DNA from: JBFWNZ01 sp050250795
Lineage (GTDB): Bacteria > Pseudomonadota > Alphaproteobacteria > UBA8366
Assembly: GCA_050250795.1 (NCBI GenBank)
Contig: JBFWNZ010000206.1
Location: forward strand, 1 to 6,995
Direction of reading: 5' to 3'
Length of the DNA: 6,995 bases
Shown piece by piece: positions 6,228 through 6,995 of the stretch. Numbering within the stretch: position 1 is the first letter of the stretch; every line of letters starts with the position of its first letter. The notes beneath the pieces were generated by a model, which ran no database searches, was not told the origin of the DNA, and saw nothing but the letters and a program-made list of their open reading frames with translations. The translations under genes were made by a program, and so were the position numbers.

Positions 6228-6995
6228 ATGAGCGACGCGGGATACCGGGACGTCCTCTACGAGGAACGGGACGGGACGGCGACCATCACCTTCAACCGTC
6301 CGGACCGGCTCAACGCCTTCCGGGCCGGGATGTACGAAGAGGTGGTGGACGCCATCCTGCGGGCGGGATGGAACAAGCAGATCGGGGTCATTGTCCTGAC
6401 CGGTGCCGGCGGCCGCGCTTTTGCGGTCGGTGGCGACCATGAGGACAAGGCCTCCGGGTCGCGGGTCGGACGCGGTGCCACCGGGGTTCCGGTGGAGGAA
6501 ATCCACAACGCCATCCGCGACGTGCCGAAGCCGGTGATCGCCAAGGTGCGCGGCTTTGCCATCGGCGGCGGCAATGTGATCGCTACCGTCTGCGACATGA
6601 CCATCGCGTCGGAGACGGCGGTGTTCGGCCAGGTCGGACCGAAGGTCGGCTCGGTCGATCCGGGCTATGGCACGGCCTATCTCGCCCGCATCGTGGGAGA
6701 AAAGAAGGCGCGCGAGATCTGGTATCTCTGCCACCGCTATTCGGCCTATGAGGCCCTGGAGATGGGCCTCGTGAACAAGGTGGTGCCGGACGACCGGCTC
6801 GACGCCGAGGTGGACGAATGGTGCCGCGACCTGAACGAGCGCAGCCCGACGGCCATCGCCATCGCCAAGCGGTCCTTCAATGCGGACAGCGACCGCATCC
6901 GGGGCATCCAGAGCATGGGCTTCCAATCGGTCGCCCTCTACTACGGCACGGCGGAACATCGCGAGGGGGGTGTTGCCTTCCGCGAGAAGCGCAAG
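6228..6995 (+). CDS. BadI/MenB-type crotonase B, 3' end outside the window
   Basis: 256 codons are open to the window edge; by alignment with crotonase A only about 8 residues are missing. The start ATG 6228 follows AAGGGGGA (6215-6222) with 5-base spacing, 23 bases after the OYE stop codon. Hand alignment gives about 195 identities over 255 positions (76%) with crotonase A, with one extra residue in the loop after GGD. Shared: FAIGGGNVI, FGQVGPKVGSVDPGYGTAYL with Gly137 and Asp144, the KKAREIWY helix, SPTAIAIAKRSFN, and the LYY tyrosines (238-239). Changed: the first oxyanion loop reads AFAVGGDHE (64-72), where copy A and BadI have AFCTGGDQ, so substrate preference or rate may differ. It is likely a ring-opening hydrolase acting on a related beta-keto CoA ester, or a paralogue with a shifted role. 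It is co-oriented with the reductase and probably co-transcribed. Confidence 0.85.
   Translation, partial: MSDAGYRDVLYEERDGTATITFNRPDRLNAFRAGMYEEVVDAILRAGWNKQIGVIVLTGAGGRAFAVGGDHEDKASGSRVGRGATGVPVEEIHNAIRDVPKPVIAKVRGFAIGGGNVIATVCDMTIASETAVFGQVGPKVGSVDPGYGTAYLARIVGEKKAREIWYLCHRYSAYEALEMGLVNKVVPDDRLDAEVDEWCRDLNERSPTAIAIAKRSFNADSDRIRGIQSMGFQSVALYYGTAEHREGGVAFREKRK
6849..6880 (+). repeat. Direct repeat, copy 2 (inside crotonase B)
   Basis: Exact match to 4871-4902. The 1978-base offset equals the distance between the two gene starts plus the one-codon insertion in copy B, as expected for tandem paralogues flanking the reductase gene. Confidence 0.8.

Overview
The window is G+C-rich DNA (about two-thirds G+C by eye) with tightly packed genes, GTG starts and strong third-position GC. 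The protein families resemble those of free-living, metabolically versatile Alphaproteobacteria. A Rhodospirillales-like host is my best guess, but no marker gene here fixes the taxon.

Left part (1-3279, plus strand): the C-terminal two-thirds of an RND-family efflux permease, cut by the window edge, is followed after 71 bases by a complete 12-helix MFS transporter of the HcaT (3-phenylpropionate transporter) type. The MFS gene ends one base from the end of a convergent gene.

Middle (3281-4252): a minus-strand crotonase gene closely resembling PaaG, the ring-epoxide isomerase of aerobic hybrid phenylacetate degradation. It reads away from a 183-base divergent intergenic region. That region holds a perfect 15-base palindrome embedded in four 8-base-spaced GGACA/TGTCC half-sites, a plausible operator serving one or both directions.

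Right part (4253-6995, plus strand): a three-gene, operon-like set with gaps of 14 and 23 bases. It contains a BadI/MenB-type crotonase (2-ketocyclohexanecarboxyl-CoA hydrolase-like), an Old Yellow Enzyme (OYE) family flavin reductase, and a second BadI-type crotonase about 76% identical to the first by hand alignment. The second copy runs off the window about 8 residues before its expected end.

BadI opens a saturated six-membered beta-keto ring to a dicarboxyl-CoA. OYE enzymes reduce activated C=C bonds. PaaG isomerises ring or unsaturated CoA esters. Together with an aromatic-acid-type MFS carrier, the neighbourhood suggests catabolism of a cyclic (aromatic, alicyclic or bicyclic) carboxylic acid as its CoA thioester. 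The most interesting feature is the reductase sandwiched between two diverged ring-opening hydrolases. The substrate, and whether all genes serve one pathway, are inferences.

No RNA gene, mobile element, CRISPR array or replication origin was seen. The long minus-strand open frames over the RND, MFS and OYE genes are GC-driven shadows.
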